This document shows, piece after piece, positions 1-6,103 of a stretch of 11,873 bases of DNA; the stretch's first letter is position 1, and every line of letters starts with the position of its first letter. Source of the stretch: DATIJJ01 sp039936115 (GTDB lineage Bacteria > Pseudomonadota > Gammaproteobacteria > DSM-16500). The notes under the pieces were generated by a model, which saw only the letters and a program-made list of their open reading frames with translations, searched no databases and had not been told where the DNA came from. The translations under genes were made by a program, and so were the position numbers. The DNA is taken from contig JBDTIZ010000041.1 in NCBI GenBank assembly GCA_039936115.1, positions 1-11,873 on the forward strand. Reading direction: 5' to 3'.

Positions 1-1
1 A

Positions 2-94
2 ATAAGTAGATGGAATGAAATAAGGCAAGCACTCGCAGAAAGCTCAAGAAAAAGAAAGCCGCAGATTAGGTCTTACGGCTTTTCCTTAGGTTAG
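2..94 (+). CDS. possible C-terminal end of an upstream gene (partial)
   Basis: A reading frame is open from the window edge to a TAG at 92-94 and gives about 30 residues. The peptide is rich in Arg and Lys (for example SRKRKPQIRSYGF) and has no recognisable domain. It could be the tail of a gene that begins outside the window, or chance, since 90 open bases is weak evidence. The hairpin at 55-82 lies inside it, which argues somewhat against coding. Confidence 0.22.
   Translation: MSRWNEIRQALAESSRKRKPQIRSYGFSLG
55..82. terminator. hairpin, possible weak terminator
   Basis: AAAGCCG (55-61) pairs perfectly with CGGCTTT (76-82) around a 14-base loop, and one more T plus a short pyrimidine run follow (TTTTCC). 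The stem is short and the T-run poor, so termination is only a possibility. The palindromic arms leave the direction undetermined. Confidence 0.3.
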
Positions 95-101
95 CGCTTA
101 T

Positions 102-339
102 GCGGACAAGCCGCGGTACGACGGCGGTGGAGATCGATCATTTAGATCATAAAGACGTGCCGCAAAAGCTGTTGTACATCTATCGCTGTACCTTTCCCAT
201 CGAATGGTCAATCCTCCCCACCGCCGTCGTACCGCGGCTTGTCCGCGGTATCCAGTCAATTGGGCATAGGCTAACAACATCGAAAAAACCTTCTCAAACC
301 ACACTTTTTTTGTATTCAAACCACATTTCAAGTATCTTC
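102..339. repeat. long hairpin repeat, copy A, running into the tRNA promoter
   Basis: A perfect 29-bp inverted repeat (102-130 with 218-246, arm starting GCGGACAAGCCGCGG) encloses an 87-base spacer. A tail of about 93 bases (247-339) follows and is closely similar to 9611-9703. The whole unit recurs at 9446-9703. The spacer matches the reverse complement of copy B's spacer while the tails match directly, so the interior is inverted between copies. The type resembles the dispersed palindromic elements common in intracellular gammaproteobacteria. No protein-coding role is apparent. Confidence 0.85.
310..338 (+). promoter_or_regulatory. sigma70-type promoter of tRNA-Arg
   Basis: A -35 box TTGTAT (310-315), a 17-base spacer and a -10 box TATCTT (333-338) end 21 bases before the first base of the tRNA. 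This suits transcription with a short leader. Both boxes and the spacing are conserved in the copy at 9674-9702, which supports a functional origin. Confidence 0.6.
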
Positions 340-359
340 TCATTGCAGCAACAAACAAC

Positions 360-436
360 GTCCCGGTGGCACAGATGGATAGCGCAGCCCCCTCCTAAGG
401 GGCAGGTCGGCGGTTCGAATCCGCCCTGGGACGCCA
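360..436 (+). tRNA. tRNA-Arg (anticodon CCU)
   Basis: A full cloverleaf can be folded. The acceptor arm is GTCCCGG with CTGGGAC, with one G-U pair at position 6. The anticodon stem is GCCCC/GGGGC around loop CTCCTAA, with anticodon CCT at 394-396. The T arm is GGCGG-TTCGAAT-CCGCC and the discriminator G is followed by an encoded CCA (434-436). The D stem has one A-C mismatch. This tRNA decodes AGG. It is the integration site of the element to its right: its 3' part from about 391 matches the orphan fragment at 8686-8731, and the 3' half present now appears to have been supplied by the element. Confidence 0.96.
391..410. other. attL core inside tRNA-Arg
   Basis: The 20 bases CCTCCTAAGGGGCAGGTCGG cover the anticodon loop, the 3' anticodon stem, the variable loop and the first T-stem bases. 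They are identical to 8686-8705. Similarity continues more weakly to the CCA end at 436. The anticodon loop and T arm are usual crossover sites for tyrosine integrases. Confidence 0.85.
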
Positions 437-493
437 TGATTAATAAGGGGATTTTTTAATTACACCAAATAATTAAACTCTTGTTTTCTTGCT

Positions 494-519
494 AGGTACC
501 TATCTGGGTGCCTAAAAAT
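494..519 (+). repeat. 26-bp terminal repeat, left copy (arm site or operator)
   Basis: The sequence matches 8546-8571 at 23 of 26 positions in the same orientation. It contains GGTACCTA (495-502) and GGTGCCTA (507-514), 12 bases apart, followed by AAAAAT. It starts 83 bases after the att core and ends 28 bases before the start codon at 548. A weak promoter (TTGCTA at 489-494, TAAAAA at 513-518) overlaps it. It may be an arm-type integrase or excisionase site, or an operator. Confidence 0.6.
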
Positions 520-547
520 GGATTGCTACTATCTATTGGAGGCATGA

Positions 548-1279
548 ATGCGTAAATCAAATATTATTTTACTTTGGCTAACACCTATATACATTTGGCT
601 TGCACAGCTAACCGCATATCTTCATGAGTTTGGCCATAGCTTTACTGCATGGGCTTTAGGTTTTAAAAATAATCCGTTGGATATTATTTACGGCGGGTGG
701 AACTGGCAAAATCTCGTTTTTCTTGCTGGTATCGATGAAAATGTCGATTATGCGTCGATTAATCAATCTGGCCATCAGTCGCTAATTAGTTTAATAGCAT
801 TTGCAGGACCTTTTGTTTCATTATTGATTTATCTTATTACACTTTATTTGTTACGAAAAAAATTTAATAGCTATTTATATTATTTAATTTTCTGGATTAA
901 CTTAATTAATGTTAGAGAATTATGGGCATATGTACCACTTAGATCACTTAGTTCAACAGCAGATATTGCAAACATAAATCACTCATTAGACTTATCTCCC
1001 TGGTGGATTTTTATATTGATTACTCCATTTATTGCATACGCTGTATGGCATTTTTTTTCAAATACGGTGAAGAATGCCTATGAGAAGTTAGGTTTATTTA
1101 GTTCTGCGAGTAAAGCAACGCTCTTTATTCTAACAGTGATATATTTCTTTACTTTAACAGGCTTGCAAATTTTGACTGCAAATTACAATTCTGTTACGAA
1201 TGCTTTAACTTGGGCTTCGTTTATCGCTATGCCTTTTATTTTGTTTTTCTATTGGCCGAAAAAAAAGACACCCAACTAA
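548..1279 (+). CDS. membrane protein with HExxH motif, M50-like putative metalloprotease
   Basis: The 243-aa product is an integral membrane protein with about six hydrophobic segments (near residues 5-22, 77-102, 108-122, 152-170, 187-208 and 216-235). HEFGH at 26-30 is an HExxH zinc-binding motif placed in or next to the first membrane segment, as in M50 site-2-type proteases. AGPFVSLL (86-93) resembles the M50 AGP motif. The usual third-ligand motif NPxxDG is absent; N118/N121 and D139 in STADIANI are candidate substitutes, so activity is uncertain. The start is supported by a strong ribosome site (TTGGAGG) 5 bases upstream. It leads a rightward three-gene group and is the first gene inside the left att site. 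The substrate is unknown. Confidence 0.75.
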   Translation: MRKSNIILLWLTPIYIWLAQLTAYLHEFGHSFTAWALGFKNNPLDIIYGGWNWQNLVFLAGIDENVDYASINQSGHQSLISLIAFAGPFVSLLIYLITLYLLRKKFNSYLYYLIFWINLINVRELWAYVPLRSLSSTADIANINHSLDLSPWWIFILITPFIAYAVWHFFSNTVKNAYEKLGLFSSASKATLFILTVIYFFTLTGLQILTANYNSVTNALTWASFIAMPFILFFYWPKKKTPN

Positions 1280-1301
1280 CATCTCTAAGAGGTATGCAAA
1301 C

Positions 1302-1805
1302 ATGATCAAACCTAAACGTATTTTTATTATCGGACACATGGGTGCAGGCAAATTCTTGTTGACCGAAGCATTAGCTAAAAAACTTGGTTGGGAGCTTATT
1401 GATGCCAACCCTAGTTTAGAGCGTTATATTGGGCGTAGTCTGAGTGAAATTTTAGGAATCCAAGGCGAAGAAGCATTTCATCGATGTGAAAATGAAATCC
1501 TATCTCATTACATTGATAAAGAGCATGTTGTAGTGGTGCTGGAAGAATCAGTGATAGCCACAAAAGAAAATAGAAAATTGTTATCTTCAGAATTTGTCAT
1601 TTATTTAAAAGTCTCAGTGCCGACGCAACTTGAACGCATGAAAGGCGGCAGGGTTCCATTGCTTCCAATTGCTGATATGAAAGTATTTCTGGATAAACAG
1701 CACAATGAACGTGATCATCTATTTGAAGAAGTCGCTACGTTAACTATAGATTCTGTTTCTGTTGAGGATGATGTTAATAAAATAATAAAAGCGCTTGAAG
1801 AGTAA
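1302..1805 (+). CDS. shikimate-kinase-like P-loop protein with altered active-site motifs
   Basis: The 167-aa product has the length and order of motifs of the shikimate kinase (AroK/AroL) family. Several key residues differ. The P-loop is GHMGAGKF (11-18), with Phe where Ser or Thr normally binds Mg/ATP. The DxD segment reads DAN (34-36). FRxxE has become FHRCE (59-63). The Gly-Gly-Gly shikimate-binding loop is replaced by LEES (80-83). GGRVPLL (115-121, lid Arg117) and RDHLFEEVA (137-145) remain. Ordinary shikimate phosphorylation therefore seems unlikely; it may bind another nucleotide or substrate, or act without catalysis. The ribosome site AAGAGG lies 9 bases before ATG. It sits 22 bases after the membrane-protein gene and is probably cotranscribed with it. 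Confidence 0.82.
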   Translation: MIKPKRIFIIGHMGAGKFLLTEALAKKLGWELIDANPSLERYIGRSLSEILGIQGEEAFHRCENEILSHYIDKEHVVVVLEESVIATKENRKLLSSEFVIYLKVSVPTQLERMKGGRVPLLPIADMKVFLDKQHNERDHLFEEVATLTIDSVSVEDDVNKIIKALEE

Positions 1806-1809
1806 ATGT

Positions 1810-2421
1810 ATGACTAAACGTAATAAAGAAAAAGTTTATGAATGCTATGAGGAAATTGTGAGTTGGTTTGATGATGCTCGCACTAAAACCCTCATGGAAT
1901 CTGAGTACCTAAATTTAATTGTAAAATCAATCCCAGCAGGTGGTTCAGTTTTAGATTTAGGTTGCGGAACCGGAGAACCTATCACGCAATTTTTCATTGA
2001 TAAAGGTTTTAAAATAACCGGTATTGATGGCAGTAAGAAAATGATTGAGCTATGCAAGAAGCGTTTTCCGAATGAGCAGTGGATAATTTCGGATATGCGC
2101 GATATAAACCTGAATCAGAAATTCGATGTAGTGCTGGCATGGCATAGTTTTTTTCATCTTGATCATGATAGCCAGCGAAAAATGTTTAAAATATTTAGCG
2201 CGCATACTAAACCGAACGGCATATTGGCTTTCACCTCTGGCGAGGAAGAAGACGAAGTGTGGAGCGATAATGGTGGCCAACAGTTATATCATGCATCTTT
2301 ATCGACTAAAGAATATGAAAAACTTCTGAACGAAAGTTCATTTAAAGTTTTGCTCCATAAAATGCACGACCCAGAATGTGGCGAAGCAACTGTTTGGGTA
2401 GCGCAGAAGATTAAGGTTTAG
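1810..2421 (+). CDS. class I SAM-dependent methyltransferase
   Basis: The 203-aa product has a class I Rossmann methyltransferase core. Motif I is VLDLGCGTGEP (47-57). The acidic end of strand 2 is GIDGS (71-75, Asp73). DMRDI (95-99) and FDVVLAWHSFFHL (105-117) follow as the post-II and motif IV strands. The substrate cannot be told; the family includes small-molecule and tRNA methyltransferases. A TTG in frame at 1795 is possible, but ATG at 1810 is preferred because GAAGAG (1797-1802) lies 7 bases upstream. It follows the kinase-like gene with only a few bases between. Its 3' end overlaps the convergent HGGxSTGP gene by 11 bases. A broken close relative lies at 9719-10010. Confidence 0.9.
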   Translation: MTKRNKEKVYECYEEIVSWFDDARTKTLMESEYLNLIVKSIPAGGSVLDLGCGTGEPITQFFIDKGFKITGIDGSKKMIELCKKRFPNEQWIISDMRDINLNQKFDVVLAWHSFFHLDHDSQRKMFKIFSAHTKPNGILAFTSGEEEDEVWSDNGGQQLYHASLSTKEYEKLLNESSFKVLLHKMHDPECGEATVWVAQKIKV

Positions 2422-2689
2422 AAACAGATTTCCTACGTCTTCGATTACTGGTTCGTATAGCCTCTTTGCCTGCATCAGTCTTTGGACCAGTCGAAAGTCC
2501 TCCATGTAATTTGCATCGGCCATTTCTAGTTTTATCATTTTTCTTGTCCCACACAGAAGGTGCCATGCATTGCGTGCCTTTTCGCGTTTTAGCTCCACAC
2601 TTGCTCCTGTTATTTCTGAGTGTTTTAGGGTCATTGCAATGACCAGAAACCCTCATTTTGCCGCGCTTATCAAAGTAAATCCCTGTCAT
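2411..2689 (-). CDS. HGGxSTGP-motif protein
   Basis: The product is a small basic protein with the HGGxSTGP signature common in phages and integrative elements. CGAKTRKGTQC is followed by NGRCKLHGGLSTGPKT and an Arg-rich tail (RRRRK). The Cys/His spacing suggests metal binding, and the basic tail suggests nucleic-acid contact; the function is not established. The start chosen (92 aa) has AGAGGTG just upstream. The frame stays open to an ATG at 2800 (129 aa), but that start has a poor ribosome site, and the extra 37 codons run through a palindrome and an alternating CG tract that look regulatory. It is the last gene of the leftward block and converges on the methyltransferase. Confidence 0.8.
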   Translation of the reverse strand: MTGIYFDKRGKMRVSGHCNDPKTLRNNRSKCGAKTRKGTQCMAPSVWDKKNDKTRNGRCKLHGGLSTGPKTDAGKEAIRTSNRRRRKSVSKP

Positions 2690-2716
2690 TTCTGCACCTC
2701 TTTTCCAGACCCCATG

Positions 2717-2759
2717 ACGCGCGCGTGCGCGCGTATTGGGATGAAAACTATTTTCATCC
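2717..2759. repeat. alternating CG tract plus perfect palindrome upstream of the HGGxSTGP gene
   Basis: Bases 2717-2734 form 18 alternating purine-pyrimidine bases (ACGCGCGCGTGCGCGCGT), self-complementary except at the centre and of the type that can form Z-DNA or a cruciform. Five bases later GGATGAAAA (2739-2747) and TTTTCATCC (2751-2759) form a perfect 9-bp inverted repeat with a 3-base loop. With the repeats at 2818-2913 they fill the region between the short start of the HGGxSTGP gene and the end of the primase gene. Confidence 0.65.
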
Positions 2760-2817
2760 AGACTCCGTGATATGCCCTTGTCATGCTCAAGAGTCTCCAT
2801 TTAATCTTGATTTAGGG

Positions 2818-2913
2818 TTAGTGCAGATTGGTGCCGTACTAAAGTACTCGGCACCAATTAGCACTCATATAACCAATGATGCTGTTTAGTGTTTCGCACT
2901 AATCCGCACCAAT
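2818..2913. repeat. iteron-like array: candidate replication origin or operator
   Basis: Copies of a TTRGTGC-type half-site occur as TTAGTGC (2818), ATTGGTGC (2827), GCACCAAT (2851), GCACTCAT (2861), TTAGTG (2886), GCACTAAT (2896) and GCACCAAT (2906). In three pairs the two sites start about 10 bases apart, one helical turn. The 2827-2836 and 2849-2858 sites also form a strong hairpin (ATTGGTGCCG with CGGCACCAAT). The array ends against the primase/helicase stop codon. In SaPI-type islands the origin lies next to the rep gene and carries such repeats. Origin function is inferred. Confidence 0.6.
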
Positions 2914-4836
2914 TTACACTTCCACGACAGTAAGCTCTGTGTTTTGATTTATACCTGATACATAACCCATGCAATCACTCGCCACACCAGCTTGCACAAG
3001 TTTCTTGAGCTCACGATAAACAGCACCAGACGTATATCTGCTTTCAAAGTGCTTTACTAAATCACGTTTTCTAATGGGCTTTTCACCGGTTCTCAGATAT
3101 TCACTAATAGCACCGCCGACTTCACTCAGTCGTTTACCAGTATTCTTTGATGGTGCATCGGCAGGAGATACTACGCAGCTTGTAGCAAGAGATTTCCATT
3201 TAGTTAACCCGAGCGTTATCGTGTCTAGTCTAAAGCCAATTCGAATACCTTTCGTATCAAGATCGCGCTGCTTTGTAATTTCGGCACATCGACCGGCGGA
3301 TGAATCAGTCACCTCAATTTCAGTATCAACAGCAGCGCGTACGCCACTCCAACCTCGTGCACCAGCAGCAGCATTTTTCCCGCTATGATGAATCATCATA
3401 AAGTGTGCGTTGCATTCATGGCGTATGCGGTCAAAGTGACGAATTACCAAGCCCATATCTTGCCCGGCGCTTTCGTTGGCACCTGCACTCAAACGAGCAA
3501 GTGTATCGCCAATTATTAAGCGAGCTTTTTGCCTGCATTGTTTTTCCAGGAAGTGGATGACTTGAATTAAGGCATCGGTGTCAGCATCACCATCAAATAA
3601 ATCAATAGGACTTTGCACAATAGCAAAATTCATAACACGAACATTGTGATGTTTTTGGTATGCCTGCAATCGTCTTCGTACAGATGCTGGTGATTCAGCA
3701 GCAAGATAGATTACTAGCCCAGGCTCTGTTTTACGTCCAAACCATTCCACACCGCGTGCCACTGAGCAAGCTAGGTCAATAACAAGAAAAGTTTTACCGC
3801 TATTTGAATCACCATAAAGAATGCTCCCATCTCCGGCGATCAAAATACCTTGAACCAGCTCATCTGGCGGTGTGAATTCTTCTGGTAGCTCATTAGCTAA
3901 TATCACATTCAATGGCATTTCAATTACAGGGCGAGCTAGAAGTTCACGCAAAGAATTTTCACCGTATTCCAGCAGATAATCATTTACATCATAGTTATCA
4001 GAAAAATGCGATGGCATTGCTATCCATGCGCCAGCTATTTCAATAGCAATTTTAGCAGCTTCTTTTTCCTTGCCACGATCAGATACGATAACTAAATTTG
4101 CATTAGGATGTTTATTGCGCAAAACATTGGACACAGCCATCATGCGATTTACACCAAAGCAAACAACGGTTGTTGCACCCATTGATTTATTAATTGCCCA
4201 TGCTTGCCCTAGACCTTCCACGATATATATTACGTTGCTAATATTTCCAACAGTGAAATAACCATCATGGAAAGATGCATGAGGGAGGTTTAATTTTTTA
4301 TTTTCATTTGGTGGAATAAATTGAAGTGTTTGAATCTGACCATTGCTGAGGCACGGCACTACAAGATAGCCTTCAACATCTTGACCACAAATAAATAAGG
4401 GCGGTGCGTTTTGTGGATAAACTCTTAAACCTTCTGGATTACCTTTTTTGCGGATGATGTATTCATGAGAAATGGCAGCGGGTATGCATCGATTCCATAT
4501 TTCAAGAACATTTGTGCGCGAGTTTTGGTTGAAACCATTTTTTTTATTATTAATTTCTGTATTGGTATGCGTTTTATCTGATTCTTTCCAACCTTTTTCA
4601 CGTGCTAGATAAAACAGTGTTGCAGCTTTTACTGTTCCTGACTCATCAAAAGAATTCCAAACAGCTCTGCAGTCTTTTTCATTTTTATAATTTCCAGCAT
4701 TTTTGCTCCAGCCATGAAAATCTTCAAATGATAATTTAGCTGCTTTTGCTGCCATGCCAATGCGTATCCATTCTTCGCGAGTGCATTCAGAATCTAAATA
4801 ATTTAGTGCGGAGAGTACATGTTTAGGTTCAATCAT
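2914..4836 (-). CDS. replication protein: primase-associated, Toprim-like and RepA-type AAA ATPase/helicase domains
   Basis: The 640-aa product is a multidomain replication protein of mobile elements. Residues 1-85 resemble the PriCT_2 domain (EEWIRIGMAAK, FHGWSKNAGNY, WNSF). Residues 140-300 look Toprim-like, with YIVEGLGQAWAI (204-215, Glu207) and VIVSDRG (249-255, Asp253). Residues 320-545 are a RepA/AAA_25-type hexameric helicase ATPase. Its Walker A is GDSNSGKT (342-349), its Walker B LIIGD (440-444), and HHSGK (483-487) follows with GWSGVRAAVD (495-504). The end (570-635) looks like a winged helix. No archaeo-eukaryotic primase polymerase domain is seen, so priming ability is uncertain. 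The start overlaps the 61-aa gene (ATGATTGA) and has GGAGA upstream. It probably drives autonomous replication of the excised element. Confidence 0.9.
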   Translation of the reverse strand: MIEPKHVLSALNYLDSECTREEWIRIGMAAKAAKLSFEDFHGWSKNAGNYKNEKDCRAVWNSFDESGTVKAATLFYLAREKGWKESDKTHTNTEINNKKNGFNQNSRTNVLEIWNRCIPAAISHEYIIRKKGNPEGLRVYPQNAPPLFICGQDVEGYLVVPCLSNGQIQTLQFIPPNENKKLNLPHASFHDGYFTVGNISNVIYIVEGLGQAWAINKSMGATTVVCFGVNRMMAVSNVLRNKHPNANLVIVSDRGKEKEAAKIAIEIAGAWIAMPSHFSDNYDVNDYLLEYGENSLRELLARPVIEMPLNVILANELPEEFTPPDELVQGILIAGDGSILYGDSNSGKTFLVIDLACSVARGVEWFGRKTEPGLVIYLAAESPASVRRRLQAYQKHHNVRVMNFAIVQSPIDLFDGDADTDALIQVIHFLEKQCRQKARLIIGDTLARLSAGANESAGQDMGLVIRHFDRIRHECNAHFMMIHHSGKNAAAGARGWSGVRAAVDTEIEVTDSSAGRCAEITKQRDLDTKGIRIGFRLDTITLGLTKWKSLATSCVVSPADAPSKNTGKRLSEVGGAISEYLRTGEKPIRKRDLVKHFESRYTSGAVYRELKKLVQAGVASDCMGYVSGINQNTELTVVEV

Positions 4837-5014
4837 ACATGTTCTCCGGTGATATGCTTTTTGTTATTACCTCGGTGGAACGGAAAAGGTAATAAGTGAC
4901 ATGTTTTGGTCCTTGATTAGTTTGATTATCATTAGTACCATCATTTTGATTTGAATTATCAATAAGCCCTTTTGTCGTTGCCGCGACATACGGGCTTTTG
5001 TTTTTAAGCTCCAT
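4829..5014 (-). CDS. small Asn/Gln-rich protein of unknown function
   Basis: The 61-aa product is not recognised. The middle is low-complexity and polar (NSNQNDGTNDNQTNQG), followed by KHVTYYLFRSTEVI. It is likely real because it has a good ribosome site (AAGGGG, 7 bases from ATG), begins inside the end of the alpA-like gene (11-base overlap) and overlaps the next start by 8 bases. This arrangement suggests translational coupling from the regulator to the replication protein. No membrane segment or signal peptide is present. Confidence 0.65.
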   Translation of the reverse strand: MELKNKSPYVAATTKGLIDNSNQNDGTNDNQTNQGPKHVTYYLFRSTEVITKSISPENMYD

Positions 5015-5240
5015 GATCGTTCCCCTTTATGCCATTGCTTATCAGTTGGCGGATGTCTTCAACGCGCCACACAGTGGTTCTAGGGCCAAGTTTTATTGGC
5101 TGGGGAAATCGACCTGTTTTGACCCCTTCCCACCATGTCGATTTGCTAATCGGAATAAGAGGTAAGATCGGCGGCTGGGAATGCTTATTGCCAAGGATTT
5201 GCTTTAAGCGCAAATAGCCAGTCTCAGGTAATTTATCCAT
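5004..5240 (-). CDS. alpA: AlpA-family transcriptional regulator
   Basis: The 78-aa product matches the phage AlpA family. The helix-turn-helix core is PISKSTWWEGVKTGRFPQP (30-48), followed by IKLGPRTTVWRVEDIRQLI (49-67), a near-consensus AlpA arrangement. In P4-like satellites and PICIs such proteins control excision and replication genes and bind DNA near int or their own promoter; that role is inferred here. GGAG lies 8 bases before the ATG. A 10-bp palindrome at 5251-5279 touches this ribosome site. It heads the tightly overlapping group alpA, 61-aa gene, primase/helicase. Confidence 0.92.
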   Translation of the reverse strand: MDKLPETGYLRLKQILGNKHSQPPILPLIPISKSTWWEGVKTGRFPQPIKLGPRTTVWRVEDIRQLISNGIKGNDHGA

Positions 5241-5250
5241 TTTGATTTCT

Positions 5251-5279
5251 CCAAATTAGTTCTTAAAAAACTAATTTGG
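5251..5279. promoter_or_regulatory. palindrome at the alpA ribosome site (operator or RNA hairpin)
   Basis: CCAAATTAGT (5251-5260) and ACTAATTTGG (5270-5279) form a perfect 10-bp inverted repeat with an AT-rich 9-base spacer. Read leftward, its last two bases are the first two Gs of the alpA Shine-Dalgarno. It could be an autoregulatory operator, or a hairpin that limits alpA translation. Confidence 0.65.
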
Positions 5280-5302
5280 CCAGAATTGGATAAAGGAAAT
5301 AA

Positions 5303-5339
5303 TGATGATTCGAGAGATTATTTTTCTATCGAATCATCA
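5303..5339. repeat. inverted repeat at the end of the 261-aa gene
   Basis: TGATGATTCGA (5303-5313) and TCGAATCATCA (5329-5339) form a perfect 11-bp inverted repeat with a 15-base loop, which contains the stop codon of the leftward gene. On the leftward transcript ATTATTT follows the stem, so it may be a weak terminator separating the int operon from alpA. The lack of GC and of a T-run makes that uncertain. Confidence 0.55.
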
Positions 5340-6103
5340 CAAATAAATTGCCGCATAGAGGCAGCGTATTTAATGACGTGATTTACAGTGTAGTGAGTAT
5401 GGAAAATGGTATTTACAATCGCTTCGATGATGGTATATTTCGGTTCACCAAATTCAGTAGAAAAGAAATGATATAATTTTCTTATGAAAAAAATAGCAAG
5501 TGAATTGTCGGTGTCATACTTCCTACCTATAGGCCAGTATTCGCAAAACTGATATTCATCTTCTTTGATATGCCCTTTAAAGTCCTCAATTAATTCGCTT
5601 GTTTCTTTTCCGAAATTTTCTAGTGAGTCATATAGGGCGTTGAAATTTTCAGTTTGCATATGCCCGTAATAGTTTCGGTTATCCTCCATGGCTTCAATAA
5701 GTTTTTCTGTTAAATTTTTTATTTTTTCTGCACTTTTTAATTCGGCGATATGTTTTTTTCGTAAATGTAAGCCATGATGAAAGTTATTTTGAAGCTTAAG
5801 TAGGCAAGATACTAATTTCAAAGTCTTATCAATATCTTCTTTGCATAAGGAATTCCAGATCCCTTCCATGTTTCTATCGGTCAAAACTGGTTTGATTTTG
5901 TTGATTTGTTCTGTAAGAAAGCTATAAATACCCAGTTCTATTCCCAGCGGAGCATGCTTGTAATAAATAGCATTATCTATTCGTTTTTGTACATGAGTGC
6001 AAATATCTTTGTGCAACCATTTAGGGTATTTGATTTGCGGCTCATCTGGTATCTGAGCATTAGGAATGCTTTTGTTTTTCATTTGTATGAAATCCTGAGT
6101 CAT
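5318..6103 (-). CDS. hypothetical 261-aa protein coupled to the integrase
   Basis: I do not recognise this protein. It looks soluble and mostly helical, rich in Lys, Glu and His (HHGLHLRKKH; GKETSELIEDFKGHIKED), with no clear membrane segment, signal peptide or catalytic motif. Its ATG overlaps the integrase stop by 4 bases (ATGA), and no good ribosome site is visible, so it is probably translated by coupling to int. Its place next to int, where phage satellites often carry accessory or anti-phage genes, makes it a candidate for such cargo. That is inference from position only. Confidence 0.75.
   Translation of the reverse strand: MTQDFIQMKNKSIPNAQIPDEPQIKYPKWLHKDICTHVQKRIDNAIYYKHAPLGIELGIYSFLTEQINKIKPVLTDRNMEGIWNSLCKEDIDKTLKLVSCLLKLQNNFHHGLHLRKKHIAELKSAEKIKNLTEKLIEAMEDNRNYYGHMQTENFNALYDSLENFGKETSELIEDFKGHIKEDEYQFCEYWPIGRKYDTDNSLAIFFIRKLYHFFSTEFGEPKYTIIEAIVNTIFHTHYTVNHVIKYAASMRQFICDDSIEK

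Noticed and set aside
98..358. Minus-strand open frame through hairpin copy A (and a similar one at 9428-9643)
   Set aside because: The shared peptide part is simply the translated hairpin arm and tail, and the rest follows the spacer. There is no ribosome site and no family likeness.
437..547. Rho-independent terminator after the tRNA
   Set aside because: There is a T-run at about 446-451, but no GC-rich stem directly before it other than the tRNA itself.
2690..2800. N-terminal 37-codon extension of the HGGxSTGP protein
   Set aside because: The frame is open, but the ATG at 2800 has a poor ribosome site and the segment is made of a palindrome and an alternating CG tract. The ATG at 2689 has a strong site. 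Not excluded, only less likely.
2818..2913. CRISPR-like array
   Set aside because: The repeats are 7-8 bases in mixed orientation with spacing of about one helical turn. There are no uniform spacers and no cas genes.
4829..5014. Excisionase identity for the 61-aa protein
   Set aside because: Size and position would fit, but no helix-turn-helix or winged-helix pattern is visible in the Asn/Gln-rich sequence.
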